Assembly: GCA_024695815.1 (NCBI GenBank)
Contig: JAILHK010000022.1
Coordinates: 1-35,728 of the forward strand
Source: Prevotella sp.
Lineage (GTDB): Bacteria > Bacteroidota > Bacteroidia > Bacteroidales > Bacteroidaceae
Direction of reading: 5' to 3'
DNA: 35,728 nucleotides
Shown piece by piece: positions 24,087 through 32,247 of this stretch; within the stretch, counting starts at the first letter, position 1; each line of letters starts with the position of its first letter. The notes beneath the pieces are model-generated. The model saw only the letters and a program-made list of their open reading frames with translations. It was not told the DNA's origin and made no database searches. A program made the position numbers and the translations under genes.

Positions 24087-24341
24087 TTATTTCTTCGCAG
24101 CCTTACCGTAGCGGCTCATGAACTTATCAACACGACCAGCCGTGTCAACGAGCTTGCTCTTACCAGTATAGAAGGGGTGAGAGCTACTTGAAATTTCGAC
24201 TTTTACCACTGGGTAAGTTTCGCCTTCGAACTCCACTGTCTCATTGCTCTTTGCAGTAGACTTCGTAAGGAACATATCGCCGTTGGACATGTCCTTGAAC
24301 ACGACGGGGCGATAGTTTTCTGGATGAATACCTTGTTTCAT
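24087..24341 (-). CDS. rpmE2: 50S ribosomal protein L31, type B
   Basis: 84 residues starting [21 protein letters not shown], with [28 protein letters not shown]. This is the type B form without the Cys residues that bind zinc in type A. The type B form often replaces the zinc form when zinc is short; no Zur-like site was recognised here. It has its own promoter box at 24380-24387 and its own terminator. Confidence 0.97.
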   Translation of the reverse strand: MKQGIHPENYRPVVFKDMSNGDMFLTKSTAKSNETVEFEGETYPVVKVEISSSSHPFYTGKSKLVDTAGRVDKFMSRYGKAAKK

Positions 24342-24379
24342 TTCTTTATAAATTGTTGTTTATGAATAATTTCGGGCTG

Positions 24380-24387
24380 CAAAGGTA
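24380..24387 (-). promoter_or_regulatory. TAnnTTTG promoter box of rpmE2
   Basis: TACCTTTG on the minus strand, 38 bases before the start. Confidence 0.65.
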
Positions 24388-24426
24388 CGAACTTTTTTTG
24401 ATTCTCGCAAACTTTTAAGCCTTTTT

Positions 24427-25362
24427 TTACTTTCCGGGGGTGGTCTCGCCGTTCAGCATGTAGAGGTAAGCTTTGCCCGAGACGGTTTCAGGGGTATTGC
24501 CTTTGTAATTCACCACCTTACCATAGACCACCACTTCGTCGCCTACCTTCAGCACAGGACCTGCGCCCTCTGACCATTTGGTGTTGTTGAAGTAGTTGGC
24601 TCGGTAAACCTCGAAGGTGTTGGCATCCTCGCCATCGTCCGAGATAAAGAAGGTGGCGTTTCCGAAGCCGCTGTTGTAGTTCTGCTCTTTGTTGTTGTAC
24701 ACGTCAATCTTAGACACGATACCCTTGATGTAAACATCCTCTGTAGAGTTCACATCCTTGCCCAGTTTCTTGGTGAACTTCAGTGCACCCGAAACGTTGA
24801 ATGGGTTCTCCAGGCTGCCATCGCCTACTGCTGGTGCCAGTGGTTTTGGAGCACCGCCGCGGTTTTCGCCATTCAGCTCGTAGATGAATCCCAGGTTCTG
24901 AGCGGTCTCAATCGTGCCGTTGTAGTTGGTCACAATGGCGCAGATGGTCACCTCGTCGCCCACTTCCAGAGGCTGGTCGGTGGCAGTCCATTTCTTGTTG
25001 CCCAGGTAGTAGGCGCGGTAAACGTAGAACTGGTTGGTCTTTGTACCGTCAACAGAGATATAGAATGTGCCTGTACCGTACTGTGCCGTGAACTGGTCTG
25101 TGACCGACACCACCTTACCCTTGATAAAGCAGTAGTCGTCGGTGTTGTCGCCTGCCTCCATATTGCTGGCCACGTTCAGGATGCTGATCACGTTATAAGG
25201 ATCTTCCACCGTTCCACTGCCGGTGCCACCCTTGATGTGCGTCCCCAGAGGGTTAGCATCAGTTCCAGGTATGCCGTAAGGCGCTTCGACATCTTTATCG
25301 CAGGCAGCCAGTGCTACGGCAGCCATTGCGAAGAATGTCAGATTTTTAAATAGCCTTTTCAT
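24427..25362 (-). CDS. Lipoprotein with two OB-fold-like (DUF6359-type) domains
   Basis: 311 residues with a lipobox ending LAAC (Cys21). Two similar domains follow: about 45-170, starting GSGTVEDPYNVISIL and containing CFIKGKVVSV, and about 177-308, starting GDGSLENPFNVSGAL and containing VYIKGIVSKID. Each then has a GTFYISVDG/ATFFISDDG strand, a YRAYYLGNKKW/YRANYFNNTKW segment and VGDEVTICAIVTNYNG/VGDEVVVYGKVVNYKG. The duplication is internal. DUF6359 is grouped with OB-like folds, which can bind nucleic acid or carbohydrate. It is the last gene of a three-gene unit with the DUF5689 lipoprotein and the TonB-dependent receptor. It is probably on the outer face of the cell; the ligand is unknown. 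Confidence 0.78.
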   Translation of the reverse strand: MKRLFKNLTFFAMAAVALAACDKDVEAPYGIPGTDANPLGTHIKGGTGSGTVEDPYNVISILNVASNMEAGDNTDDYCFIKGKVVSVTDQFTAQYGTGTFYISVDGTKTNQFYVYRAYYLGNKKWTATDQPLEVGDEVTICAIVTNYNGTIETAQNLGFIYELNGENRGGAPKPLAPAVGDGSLENPFNVSGALKFTKKLGKDVNSTEDVYIKGIVSKIDVYNNKEQNYNSGFGNATFFISDDGEDANTFEVYRANYFNNTKWSEGAGPVLKVGDEVVVYGKVVNYKGNTPETVSGKAYLYMLNGETTPGK

Positions 25363-25398
25363 ATTGTTGTTCTTTTTAAAAGGTTCTTGTTACTTGTA

Positions 25399-26265
25399 TT
25401 ATTCCTCGGGGAAGTTGATATCACTTTCCTTACGGATCATAATCTGCCAGGTGTCGGTAGAACCGCTGACGAAGCGTGTGGCCATACCAACGATTGTGCC
25501 CTTGGTCTTAGGCAGTTTCCAGGCAGCAAACTTAGCATAGGTGCTGGTGCGTACCACGATTTGGTTGGCGGTGTAGCCCTTCAGCTCGCGCGACACACAT
25601 CCACCTTTGATGTCCACGGTGTGGTCCTTCGTCGAGTCGGGTGCAAAGGTGCCCAGACCTTCCACGTCCTTGAACTCTATGCCGCCGATCTGTACCAGCT
25701 GACCGCAGTTCTTGTTCTTGTCCAGCTTCATGAAGTCGGCAACAGATGCAAACTTCAGCGTGTCAATCTTTGTCACGTCGGGTGTGCCCACATACTTAAA
25801 GTGCTGTTGGAACACCTCTTTGTTCATACGTCCCACGCCGCTGCCATATTTTGAACCGATCTGTGGTTCCTTGCGATAACCACCAATCCAGAGGTTCTTC
25901 AGGTCCACGATAATCTCCTGTCCTTCGGCCAGAAAAGCATGCATACCGCTCTGGTTTACAGAGATGATGATGCTGCCGGTCTCGTCCTGAATGAATACCT
26001 GCTTGTAGATATTACTGCCAATATCGTTGCCGCTGACGCGACCTTTAATCTTGATGTCTTCCTCGATCTTTACGGCCTTGTCTGTAGAGGCAAACACGTT
26101 GGGATATTTGTCTTTCAGTTGTGCAATGGTGATGATGTTCTCATCCGTGATGTTGTTGTTGCCATTCAAGTCACCATAGGCTAACGTCGGCTCATCCCAG
26201 TCACCCTGACAAGCTACTGCCAGCAGGGAAACGAGTGTCATTGCAAGATATTTTATTGTTTTCAT
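25399..26265 (-). CDS. DUF5689-type lipoprotein
   Basis: 288 residues with a lipoprotein signal (LLAVAC, Cys19). The body fits DUF5689: ITIAQLKDKYP, then KIKGRVSGNDIGSNIYKQVFIQDETGSIIISVN (an OB-like strand order) and EGQEIIVDLKNLWIGGY. These proteins are surface lipoproteins in Bacteroidota, often beside TonB-dependent receptors and secreted nucleases. It starts 16 bases after the receptor gene and is followed after 36 bases by the OB-domain lipoprotein, so the three form one operon. Confidence 0.8.
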   Translation of the reverse strand: MKTIKYLAMTLVSLLAVACQGDWDEPTLAYGDLNGNNNITDENIITIAQLKDKYPNVFASTDKAVKIEEDIKIKGRVSGNDIGSNIYKQVFIQDETGSIIISVNQSGMHAFLAEGQEIIVDLKNLWIGGYRKEPQIGSKYGSGVGRMNKEVFQQHFKYVGTPDVTKIDTLKFASVADFMKLDKNKNCGQLVQIGGIEFKDVEGLGTFAPDSTKDHTVDIKGGCVSRELKGYTANQIVVRTSTYAKFAAWKLPKTKGTIVGMATRFVSGSTDTWQIMIRKESDINFPEE

Positions 26266-26281
26266 AATGCGTCCGTTTTGT

Positions 26282-28825
26282 TTAGAAGTAATAGTTAAGC
26301 ATCAGCATACCGTTGATGCCGTTAGCATAGAACTTGTAAGGACTGTTCTTGAAGGGGTCCTTCTTGGGGTTCACGGGCTCGCCGTCCTCATACTTCACAC
26401 GGCTCTGCTCGCGTCCACCAGTGACAATCTTCAGGTTGTTCAGCAGGTTGGTCACCATCAGGTTCACACCCAGACGGTGTCCGTTCTTCAGGTAGAACTG
26501 ACGACCGATAGAGGCGTCAACCATGAAGCCACCCTTACCCTTGTCCTGTGCAGGAACGTCGTTATACTCCGTCTCGCCAGTAATCATGTTGATGCTGTTT
26601 GGCTGGTTGCTGGCATAACGTGTCACGGGGGTGTAGTACAGGTAGATGCGGTCGTAGTAGTTGCCAATCAGGTCCACATACCAGCCGTTGGCATGGTAGC
26701 TCAGGTCCAGGCTGGCAGCGGTGAGAGGTGTGTTGCCCTCGCGCATACCTTTATTAAGTACCACGTCGCTGCGTGTCAAACCATCCTCCGACAGCATGTA
26801 GTTCACGTTGGCGTTGTTCATGTACTTAGCCTCGCTGATAGTACCCAGTGCCTTGATGTTCAACCAGTCGGTCACTTTGACGTTGGCACCCAGCTCCAGT
26901 CCGTAGTAGCTCTTGGCAATGCCAGTCAGCGATACATACGAGAAAGAGTGGTCACTGTCTGAGTAGTACATGCTCTGTTCGGTGACGTCGTCCAGGTGGC
27001 TGTAGTAGGCGTTGAAGTTCAGTCCCAACCATGAGGTCTTCAACTGGTAGCCCAGCTCAGCAGTCATGATCTTCTCGTCTTTCAGGTCGTTCACGAACTC
27101 GTTGCTCACCTGTGCAGCCTGGAAGGCCGTCTTGGCATCAGGAGCCTTCGAGTCGTAGCTCAGACCCAGCAGCAGGGCGTGACCCTTGCCCAGGTCCAGA
27201 TGTGCGCCAGCCTTGAAGCCAGCGTCGAAGAAACTCTTGGTGCTGCTCTTGCCGTAAGAGTTGTTTGGAGCCAGACCGTTGCGCATCTTACCGTCGCGCT
27301 GCATGCTGGTTCCAGCCACACGTCCGTTCAGGAAGAGGTGAGCGCTCTCAATATCCTTAGAGATGCCGGCCCATGCCTGAGCACGGTTCACCAGCAGGTT
27401 GTAGTCGTAGCCAAAGCGGTCGTCCTTGCCAATCAGCTTGTTGGGGTTGTTCAGGTCATACTGTGCCTGCTGACTGTCCTTGCCATAGTTCTTGATCACG
27501 TAGGTGTTCACGTTGGTAAACTTCGTGGCACCCAGCAGGTCGTCCATGGTCTGGTAGTGCATACCCTTGTTGGCCGACAGCAGCAGTCCACCGTGCAGAA
27601 TGGTGCTGGGGTTCAACACCTTCTCCAGGTAAGACGACAGGTTCATCGTCAGCTGGTCGTCGTGGAAGCGCTTCAGGTAGTACATAGCCTCGCCACCCTG
27701 CAGTGCCACGGTGCGGTTGGCAAAGTACATCTGATCCCAGTGCACCTGACGGTTAGCCTTGCTGGCCGACAGATAGTCGTAGCTGGCCTGCCAGTTGGCC
27801 AGGGCAGCAGCGTCGCGGTCCTCGGTAGCCTCCTGGTCCCACACTTTGAAGTGGTAGCTGGGCAGCACCGAGTAGTAGTCGGGCTGAGGGTTGGTGGTGT
27901 TGTTATAGTCCAGACGACTGTTGCTGAACATGGTGTATTTGCCCAGTAGCGAGGTGGTCAACTTGGTGTCGTCGTCAATCTTCCAGTCCCATATCAGCAT
28001 GGCAGCAGGCTGGAAATCCTTGATCACACGCGAGTTGCGCTTCTTGCCATTCTGGTAGCCCCATACTGAGTTGTACTGATAGTCGTTGGCAATCCAATAC
28101 ATCTCATCCACAGAGGCAGCCTGCGAGCCGCGCTCGGTGGGGTTACCCCATGTCACCAGCGATAGTGAGTGCTGGTCGTTAATCATCTTCTCTGCCCCCA
28201 GGAAGTAAGAGAGCGAGTTGTAGAATGTACCATCTACAAAGCCCGTACCGTTACCCCAGCGGTAGGTCAGACTACCGGTGAAAGCCCATCCATTGTCCAT
28301 CATGCCTGTATTGTAGGTGTACATGGCACGCACGTTGTAGTTGCGGTTGGCACCGGCCAGCGAGAAGCGCTGTCCTGTAGCGAAGCTGCTTGGACGGAAA
28401 TTGTAGTTGGCCGAACCACCCATGCCCGACATAGAGAACTGGTTGTCCTCGAAGGGCAGCGTGGTCTCTTGCGAGCGTGTCTGGTTGTTCAGACCGCCTA
28501 CGAACGAATAGCGGAAGGTACCGGTCTCTATATCGTTCACGGGGTTGCCGTTGATATAGATGTCGTTGTACTTTGAATTATAGCCACGGAACTTGAAACG
28601 GGCGGGGCTAAAGCGGTAGCCCACTTCGCTGGCATACACATTACGGCTAGACGAGAAGATGATGACGTTCTTAGGAATGTTTTCGTCTTCGTCCAGCTGA
28701 CTCTCAGTGAAGGTGAATGCATGCTCGTTCTGGAGGTCTGTGGTCAGGGGGTCTGACTCAGACTGGGCCATCACAGCAGGAGCGATGCAAAGCATCAGCA
28801 CCATTGTTTTCAGCTTTCTGTTCAT
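26282..28825 (-). CDS. TonB-dependent receptor-like outer-membrane protein
   Basis: 847 residues with signal peptide (ends VMAQ). A short plug-like region is seen (KNVIIFSSSRNVYASEVGYRFSPARFKFRGYNSKYNDIYINGNPVNDI), followed by a long beta-barrel that ends in NYYF, the aromatic C-terminus expected for outer-membrane insertion. It lacks the N-terminal carboxypeptidase-like domain of SusC proteins, and no SusD gene follows, so it is not a classic glycan system. It is the first gene of the operon with the two lipoproteins and is divergent from a secreted nuclease gene. The substrate is unknown; nucleic-acid fragments are a hypothesis from context. Confidence 0.82.
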   Translation of the reverse strand: MNRKLKTMVLMLCIAPAVMAQSESDPLTTDLQNEHAFTFTESQLDEDENIPKNVIIFSSSRNVYASEVGYRFSPARFKFRGYNSKYNDIYINGNPVNDIETGTFRYSFVGGLNNQTRSQETTLPFEDNQFSMSGMGGSANYNFRPSSFATGQRFSLAGANRNYNVRAMYTYNTGMMDNGWAFTGSLTYRWGNGTGFVDGTFYNSLSYFLGAEKMINDQHSLSLVTWGNPTERGSQAASVDEMYWIANDYQYNSVWGYQNGKKRNSRVIKDFQPAAMLIWDWKIDDDTKLTTSLLGKYTMFSNSRLDYNNTTNPQPDYYSVLPSYHFKVWDQEATEDRDAAALANWQASYDYLSASKANRQVHWDQMYFANRTVALQGGEAMYYLKRFHDDQLTMNLSSYLEKVLNPSTILHGGLLLSANKGMHYQTMDDLLGATKFTNVNTYVIKNYGKDSQQAQYDLNNPNKLIGKDDRFGYDYNLLVNRAQAWAGISKDIESAHLFLNGRVAGTSMQRDGKMRNGLAPNNSYGKSSTKSFFDAGFKAGAHLDLGKGHALLLGLSYDSKAPDAKTAFQAAQVSNEFVNDLKDEKIMTAELGYQLKTSWLGLNFNAYYSHLDDVTEQSMYYSDSDHSFSYVSLTGIAKSYYGLELGANVKVTDWLNIKALGTISEAKYMNNANVNYMLSEDGLTRSDVVLNKGMREGNTPLTAASLDLSYHANGWYVDLIGNYYDRIYLYYTPVTRYASNQPNSINMITGETEYNDVPAQDKGKGGFMVDASIGRQFYLKNGHRLGVNLMVTNLLNNLKIVTGGREQSRVKYEDGEPVNPKKDPFKNSPYKFYANGINGMLMLNYYF

Positions 28826-28868
28826 AAATAAATGTTTTTTATAGAGATTTAATTAGTTTTATTTGGTG

Positions 28869-28876
28869 CAAAGATA
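28869..28876 (-). promoter_or_regulatory. TAnnTTTG promoter box of the receptor operon
   Basis: TATCTTTG on the minus strand, 43 bases before the receptor start. It shares the 154-base gap with a divergent promoter. Confidence 0.6.
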
Positions 28877-28949
28877 TATAAAAATGGTGTAAGCGCAAAA
28901 CTTTTCTAAAAAAAAATAATGATTCTGTTGTCGTACCAGAATTTTTATT

Positions 28950-28957
28950 TATCTTTG
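28950..28957 (+). promoter_or_regulatory. TAnnTTTG promoter box of the nuclease-udk operon
   Basis: TATCTTTG followed by CAG, 22 bases before the ATG at 28980. Confidence 0.65.
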
Positions 28958-28979
28958 CAGAAACATTACTGGCTAAATT

Positions 28980-30029
28980 ATGAAAAAGACAATGATCCTG
29001 ATGGCATTGCTGCTCTTTGTCGGAGTGGGCAGTGCAACAGCACAAGAGCGTAAGTTTAATCTCTATGGTGTTGGCTTCTATAACCTTGAGAACCTTTTCG
29101 ACACTTGCCATGACGAGGGAAAAAACGACTACGAGTATCTGCCCGATGGCAAGAACAAGTGGAACGGTCTGAAGTATTCGCACAAGTTGAAAAACATGGC
29201 ACGCGTGCTTGCTGAACTGGGCACCGACAAGTTGCCTGGCATTGGCTGTGCCGTGATTGGTGTCTCTGAGGTAGAGAATGCCCGTGCGCTGACCGACCTT
29301 TGTAACCAGGAGCCGCTGAAGGCTCGCAACTTCCAGTTCGTACACGTGGAGGGTCCCGATAAGCGTGGCGTCGATTGCGCCTTGTTGTACAACCCCAAAC
29401 TTTTCAAGGTGGAAAACGTCAAGCTGGTGCCTTATGTCTATGTGCTGCCTGCTGATGCCGACCGTGCCACTCGTGGCTTCCTGACCGTCAGCGGCCAGAT
29501 GGCTGGCGAGCATGTCGTGGTCATTGTCAACCACTTGCCTTCGCGCTTCGCCGGCTCTTTCTATCGTGAGGAGGGCGGACGCCAGATTCGTCTGGTCAAA
29601 GACTCGCTGATGAAGGAAGATCCCAACGTGAAGCTTTTTGTGATGGGCGATATGAACGACGACCCACAGGATAAGTCTATGGCCGAGGCACTGGGTGCCA
29701 AACGTAAGATGAACAAGGTAGAGGAGGGTGGACTCTGGAACCCCTTCTGGGACACGCTGGCCAGTGGTCGCGGCACGTTGCAGTACGACGGGCGCTGGAA
29801 CCTCTTCGACCAAATCATCCTTTCGCGCTCGCTGCTCGACGTGAAGGGCAAGAAGGACTTTAGCACGCTGACCTACTGGAGTCACCAGATTTTCATGCGC
29901 GACTACCTCTTCCAGAAAGAAGGAAAATATAAAGGCAACCCCCTGCGTACGCATGCCGGCGGTTCATGGCTCGATGGTTATAGCGATCACCTGCCATCCG
30001 TGGTCTATGTCATCAAAGAGGTTAAGTAG
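28980..30029 (+). CDS. Secreted endonuclease/exonuclease/phosphatase family protein
   Basis: 349 residues with a signal peptide (cleavage likely after ATAQ at 22). The EEP fold motifs are present: FYNLENLF (N35, E37), GVSEVEN (E97 region), VNHLPSR (N184, H185), GDMNDDP (223-229) and SDHLP (D336, H337). It is a Mg-dependent phosphodiesterase or phosphatase acting in the periplasm or outside the cell; related enzymes hydrolyse DNA, nucleotides or phospholipids. It heads an operon with uridine kinase (21-base gap) and a histidine phosphatase, and is divergent from the TonB-dependent receptor operon. Confidence 0.88.
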   Translation: MKKTMILMALLLFVGVGSATAQERKFNLYGVGFYNLENLFDTCHDEGKNDYEYLPDGKNKWNGLKYSHKLKNMARVLAELGTDKLPGIGCAVIGVSEVENARALTDLCNQEPLKARNFQFVHVEGPDKRGVDCALLYNPKLFKVENVKLVPYVYVLPADADRATRGFLTVSGQMAGEHVVVIVNHLPSRFAGSFYREEGGRQIRLVKDSLMKEDPNVKLFVMGDMNDDPQDKSMAEALGAKRKMNKVEEGGLWNPFWDTLASGRGTLQYDGRWNLFDQIILSRSLLDVKGKKDFSTLTYWSHQIFMRDYLFQKEGKYKGNPLRTHAGGSWLDGYSDHLPSVVYVIKEVK

Positions 30030-30050
30030 TAAAATATCTGACGAATCATT

Positions 30051-30665
30051 ATGACAATCATCGGAATAGCAGGCGGCACAGGTTCTGGCAAGACTACCGT
30101 CGTTAAGAAAATTGCCAATGCACTGCCTGCTCATTGCGTGGCTGTGGTACCACTCGATTCATACTATAATGACACCACAGGGCTGACGCTCGAAGAGCGC
30201 AAGGCTATCAACTTCGACCATCCTGATGCCTTCGACTGGAAGTTACTCACCGAACACATCAAATGCTTGAAGAATGGCGAGGCCATCGAGCAACCCACTT
30301 ATTCCTACATAGAGAGCAACCGACAGAAAGAGACCATCCATGTGGAACCCAAGCCGGTGATCATCATCGAGGGTATCATGACGCTGCACTACAAGAAGTT
30401 GCGCGACATGATGGACCTGAAGATTTTTGTGGATACCGACAGCGACGTCCGTCTGATACGCAACATCCGTCGCGATGTGGTGGAGCGTGGACGTACCGTC
30501 GAGATGGTGCTCGACCGCTACGAGAAGGTTCTGAAACCCATGCACGAACAGTTTATCGAGCCTACCAAGCAGTTTGCCGACCTGATCGTGCCCTGGGGTG
30601 GAGAGAATAAGACGGGCATCCACATTCTGAAGACTTACATCGAGGGTATTGTTACCGGCGTATGA
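30051..30665 (+). CDS. udk: Uridine kinase
   Basis: 204 residues. P-loop GGTGSGKT (8-15), then VPLDSYYND (substrate Asp), NFDHPDAFDW and RNIRRDVVERGRT, all typical of uridine/cytidine kinases. It phosphorylates uridine and cytidine to the monophosphates in the cytoplasm, the first step of pyrimidine salvage. It follows a secreted nuclease and overlaps the next gene by 4 bases. Confidence 0.94.
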   Translation: MTIIGIAGGTGSGKTTVVKKIANALPAHCVAVVPLDSYYNDTTGLTLEERKAINFDHPDAFDWKLLTEHIKCLKNGEAIEQPTYSYIESNRQKETIHVEPKPVIIIEGIMTLHYKKLRDMMDLKIFVDTDSDVRLIRNIRRDVVERGRTVEMVLDRYEKVLKPMHEQFIEPTKQFADLIVPWGGENKTGIHILKTYIEGIVTGV

Positions 30666-31168
30666 CGATACTGTTATTGGTGCGCCACGGCGAGACCGTG
30701 GATAATGCACGACAGATCATGCAGGGACAGACACCCGGACAACTGAACGAGACGGGCATCGTGCAGGCTCGACAGTTGCGCGACGCGCTGACCAATCATC
30801 CTATAGATGTCTTTATGGCAAGCGATCTGCATCGCGCTGTTCAGACGGCTACGATTGTTGCCGAACCGCATCATCTTGAGGTGCAGACCACTCCTTTGTT
30901 GCGTGAGCGCGACTGGGGCGACTTCACCGGACGCTTCATCCCTGAGTTGAAAAACGAGGTGTGGCCCGACAATATCGAGACGCTCGACCACATGATGCAG
31001 CGGGCACAACAGTTTCTCGACATGTTGAGACAACAATATGCGGGGAAGACCATTCTGGCCGTTGGCCACGGCATCATGAATAAAGCCATACAGGCTGTCT
31101 ATCACCATAAGGCCATGAACGAGATTCCTCGCATGGCTAATGCCGAGGTCCGCCGCCTCGAATTATAA
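30662..31168 (+). CDS. Histidine phosphatase family protein
   Basis: 168 residues. RHGE (8-11) with catalytic H9, R58, E82 in LLRERDWG, and the second His H136 in VGHGIMN complete the phosphoglycerate-mutase-like active site. It could act on nucleotides, sugar phosphates or a cobalamin precursor; its operon with udk and a nuclease favours nucleotides but does not prove it. The start overlaps the udk stop (ATGA), so it is translationally coupled. The cloverleaf-like element begins 25 bases downstream. Confidence 0.88.
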   Translation: MTILLLVRHGETVDNARQIMQGQTPGQLNETGIVQARQLRDALTNHPIDVFMASDLHRAVQTATIVAEPHHLEVQTTPLLRERDWGDFTGRFIPELKNEVWPDNIETLDHMMQRAQQFLDMLRQQYAGKTILAVGHGIMNKAIQAVYHHKAMNEIPRMANAEVRRLEL

Positions 31169-31193
31169 CTCGCTGATTTTGTTTCCGCAATCC

Positions 31194-31383
31194 CTTGTCG
31201 AATAACAAAAACCGTAGAAAACCCCTTTCTGAGACAGAAGCCTCTTTTCGAGGCTTTAATACATATAGCGGAAGACTCGCTCGTGAGTAAACTCACGGCC
31301 CGTCTTCCGCTATATGTATTACCCCATTCTGGGGCTCTCTGTCTCAGAAAGGAAAAACCCCGGACCTTCGGTCCTGAAAAACC
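31194..31383 (+). repeat. Cloverleaf-like repeat element, copy A
   Basis: About 190 bases with conserved flanks shared with copy B at 32057-32242 in reverse orientation. An outer 13-bp stem (31226-31238 with 31338-31350) encloses three arms. The left arm is AGCCTC/GAGGCT (31239-31244 with 31250-31255). The long central arm is 20 bp (31257-31276 with 31302-31321), topped by GTGAG/CTCAC (31283-31287 with 31292-31296). The right arm is CCCC/GGGG (31322-31334). A further hairpin GGACC/GGTCC (31362-31374) follows. The arms are perfect or nearly so, and copy B keeps them with different bases. Confidence 0.85.
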
Positions 31384-31462
31384 ATTAGGTTCCTTTCTGC
31401 TTCTTTCTTTGATTGGTGTGGGGAGTCGTTATTTAAACTGTCCTTCTTTTGAGGATTCGTTT

Positions 31463-31900
31463 TTAGAATGCTGTGATTGTCTTTGTCGTGACGTTGTAGT
31501 AGTACTTCTCGCATTGATCTCTGACGGGAGCAAAGTTGAACAGAATGCCTAAAGGGATATTAGTCAGCCTCATGTAGTTCCACAACTGTTGACGTTGCTC
31601 ATTTCCTATCGAAGCGATGGCTTTACATTCCACCACAACATTATCCTTACACAGAAAGTCCATATAGTGTTTGTGCGGCAAAGGGTGTCCATGAAATGAA
31701 ACCTGGAAATAATACTCTTTGATAAATGAAATATTCTTTTCTTGCAGCAATACCATTAGGGCTTCTTGGTAAACATATTCGTTGAGCCAAGGTCCCAACT
31801 CTCTATGTATCTCCTGGCAACAACCTACAATGTCATAAACATGTGCCTTTAATTTCGCAATGGTTTCAGCGTCTATGCTCGTATTTTCAGTAATTTTCAT
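31463..31900 (-). CDS. GxxExxY-type protein, PD-(D/E)XK nuclease-like
   Basis: 145 residues, close to the usual 125-145 of the family. The core motif reads GPWLNEYVYQEAL (G36 to L48); the name-giving Gly (third position of GPGLxExxY) is Trp here, while E41 and Y44 are kept. The nuclease-like motif is D81, then E91-C-K93 in VVVECKA, fitting PD-(D/E)XK. The end ILFNFAPVRDQCEKY matches the family's LNFG-like segment. Family function is unknown; a nuclease or DNA-end role is suggested by the fold only. It is the only gene between the two inverted cloverleaf-like repeats. Confidence 0.85.
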   Translation of the reverse strand: MKITENTSIDAETIAKLKAHVYDIVGCCQEIHRELGPWLNEYVYQEALMVLLQEKNISFIKEYYFQVSFHGHPLPHKHYMDFLCKDNVVVECKAIASIGNEQRQQLWNYMRLTNIPLGILFNFAPVRDQCEKYYYNVTTKTITAF

Positions 31901-31989
31901 ATCTTCATTTTTGTAAGAAACGAGCTCATTACATCATTTATTGTACAAAACCATTCCCGTCCTATCATAAAGATATTATTATCTCAGGT

Positions 31990-32036
31990 AAAGTCTCCTT
32001 CTCCTCCCCACGGGGAGGTTAGGAGGGGGGCGAGGG
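31990..32036. repeat. GC-rich palindromic repeat, copy 1
   Basis: CTCCCC, loop ACGG, GGGGAG and flanking G-rich bases, similar in reverse complement to 35515-35546. This looks like a dispersed Bacteroidota-type GC-rich palindrome next to cloverleaf copy B. Confidence 0.5.
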
Positions 32037-32056
32037 AGTGTGTGAGCACCTGATCC

Positions 32057-32242
32057 GGTTTTTAGGACCGAAGGTCCGCGGTTTTTCCTTTTTGAGACAG
32101 AGCCCCAGAATGGGGTAATGGTGTTAGTGGAAGACGAACTGTGAGCTTGCTCACAAGTAAGTCTTCCACTAACACCGTTAAAGCCTCGACAGAGGCTTCT
32201 GTCTCAAGAAGGGGTTTTCTACGGTTTTTGTTATAAAACAAG
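32057..32242 (-). repeat. Cloverleaf-like repeat element, copy B
   Basis: Reverse orientation to copy A, 186 bases. The outer stem is TTGAGACAGA/TCTGTCTCAA (32092-32101 with 32198-32207), where copy A has CTGAGACAGA/TCTGTCTCAG. The central arm 32120-32135 with 32161-32176 keeps the inner GGAAGAC/GTCTTCC, but its outer half differs from copy A with matching changes on both strands. It ends 5 bases before the stop codon of the 32248-33303 gene. Confidence 0.85.
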
Positions 32243-32247
32243 GGCAC

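Noticed and set aside
24427..28825. SusC/SusD-type glycan utilisation operon
   Set aside because: The receptor lacks the SusC N-terminal domain, no SusD-like gene and no glycoside hydrolase is present; the lipoproteins are DUF5689/DUF6359-like.
28839..29954. 371-residue minus-strand open frame opposite the EEP nuclease gene
   Set aside because: The plus frame has all EEP catalytic motifs; the minus frame is a shadow.
31194..32242. Integron attC sites
   Set aside because: The elements are structured but no integron integrase is in the window, and the two copies are inverted, unlike attC arrays.
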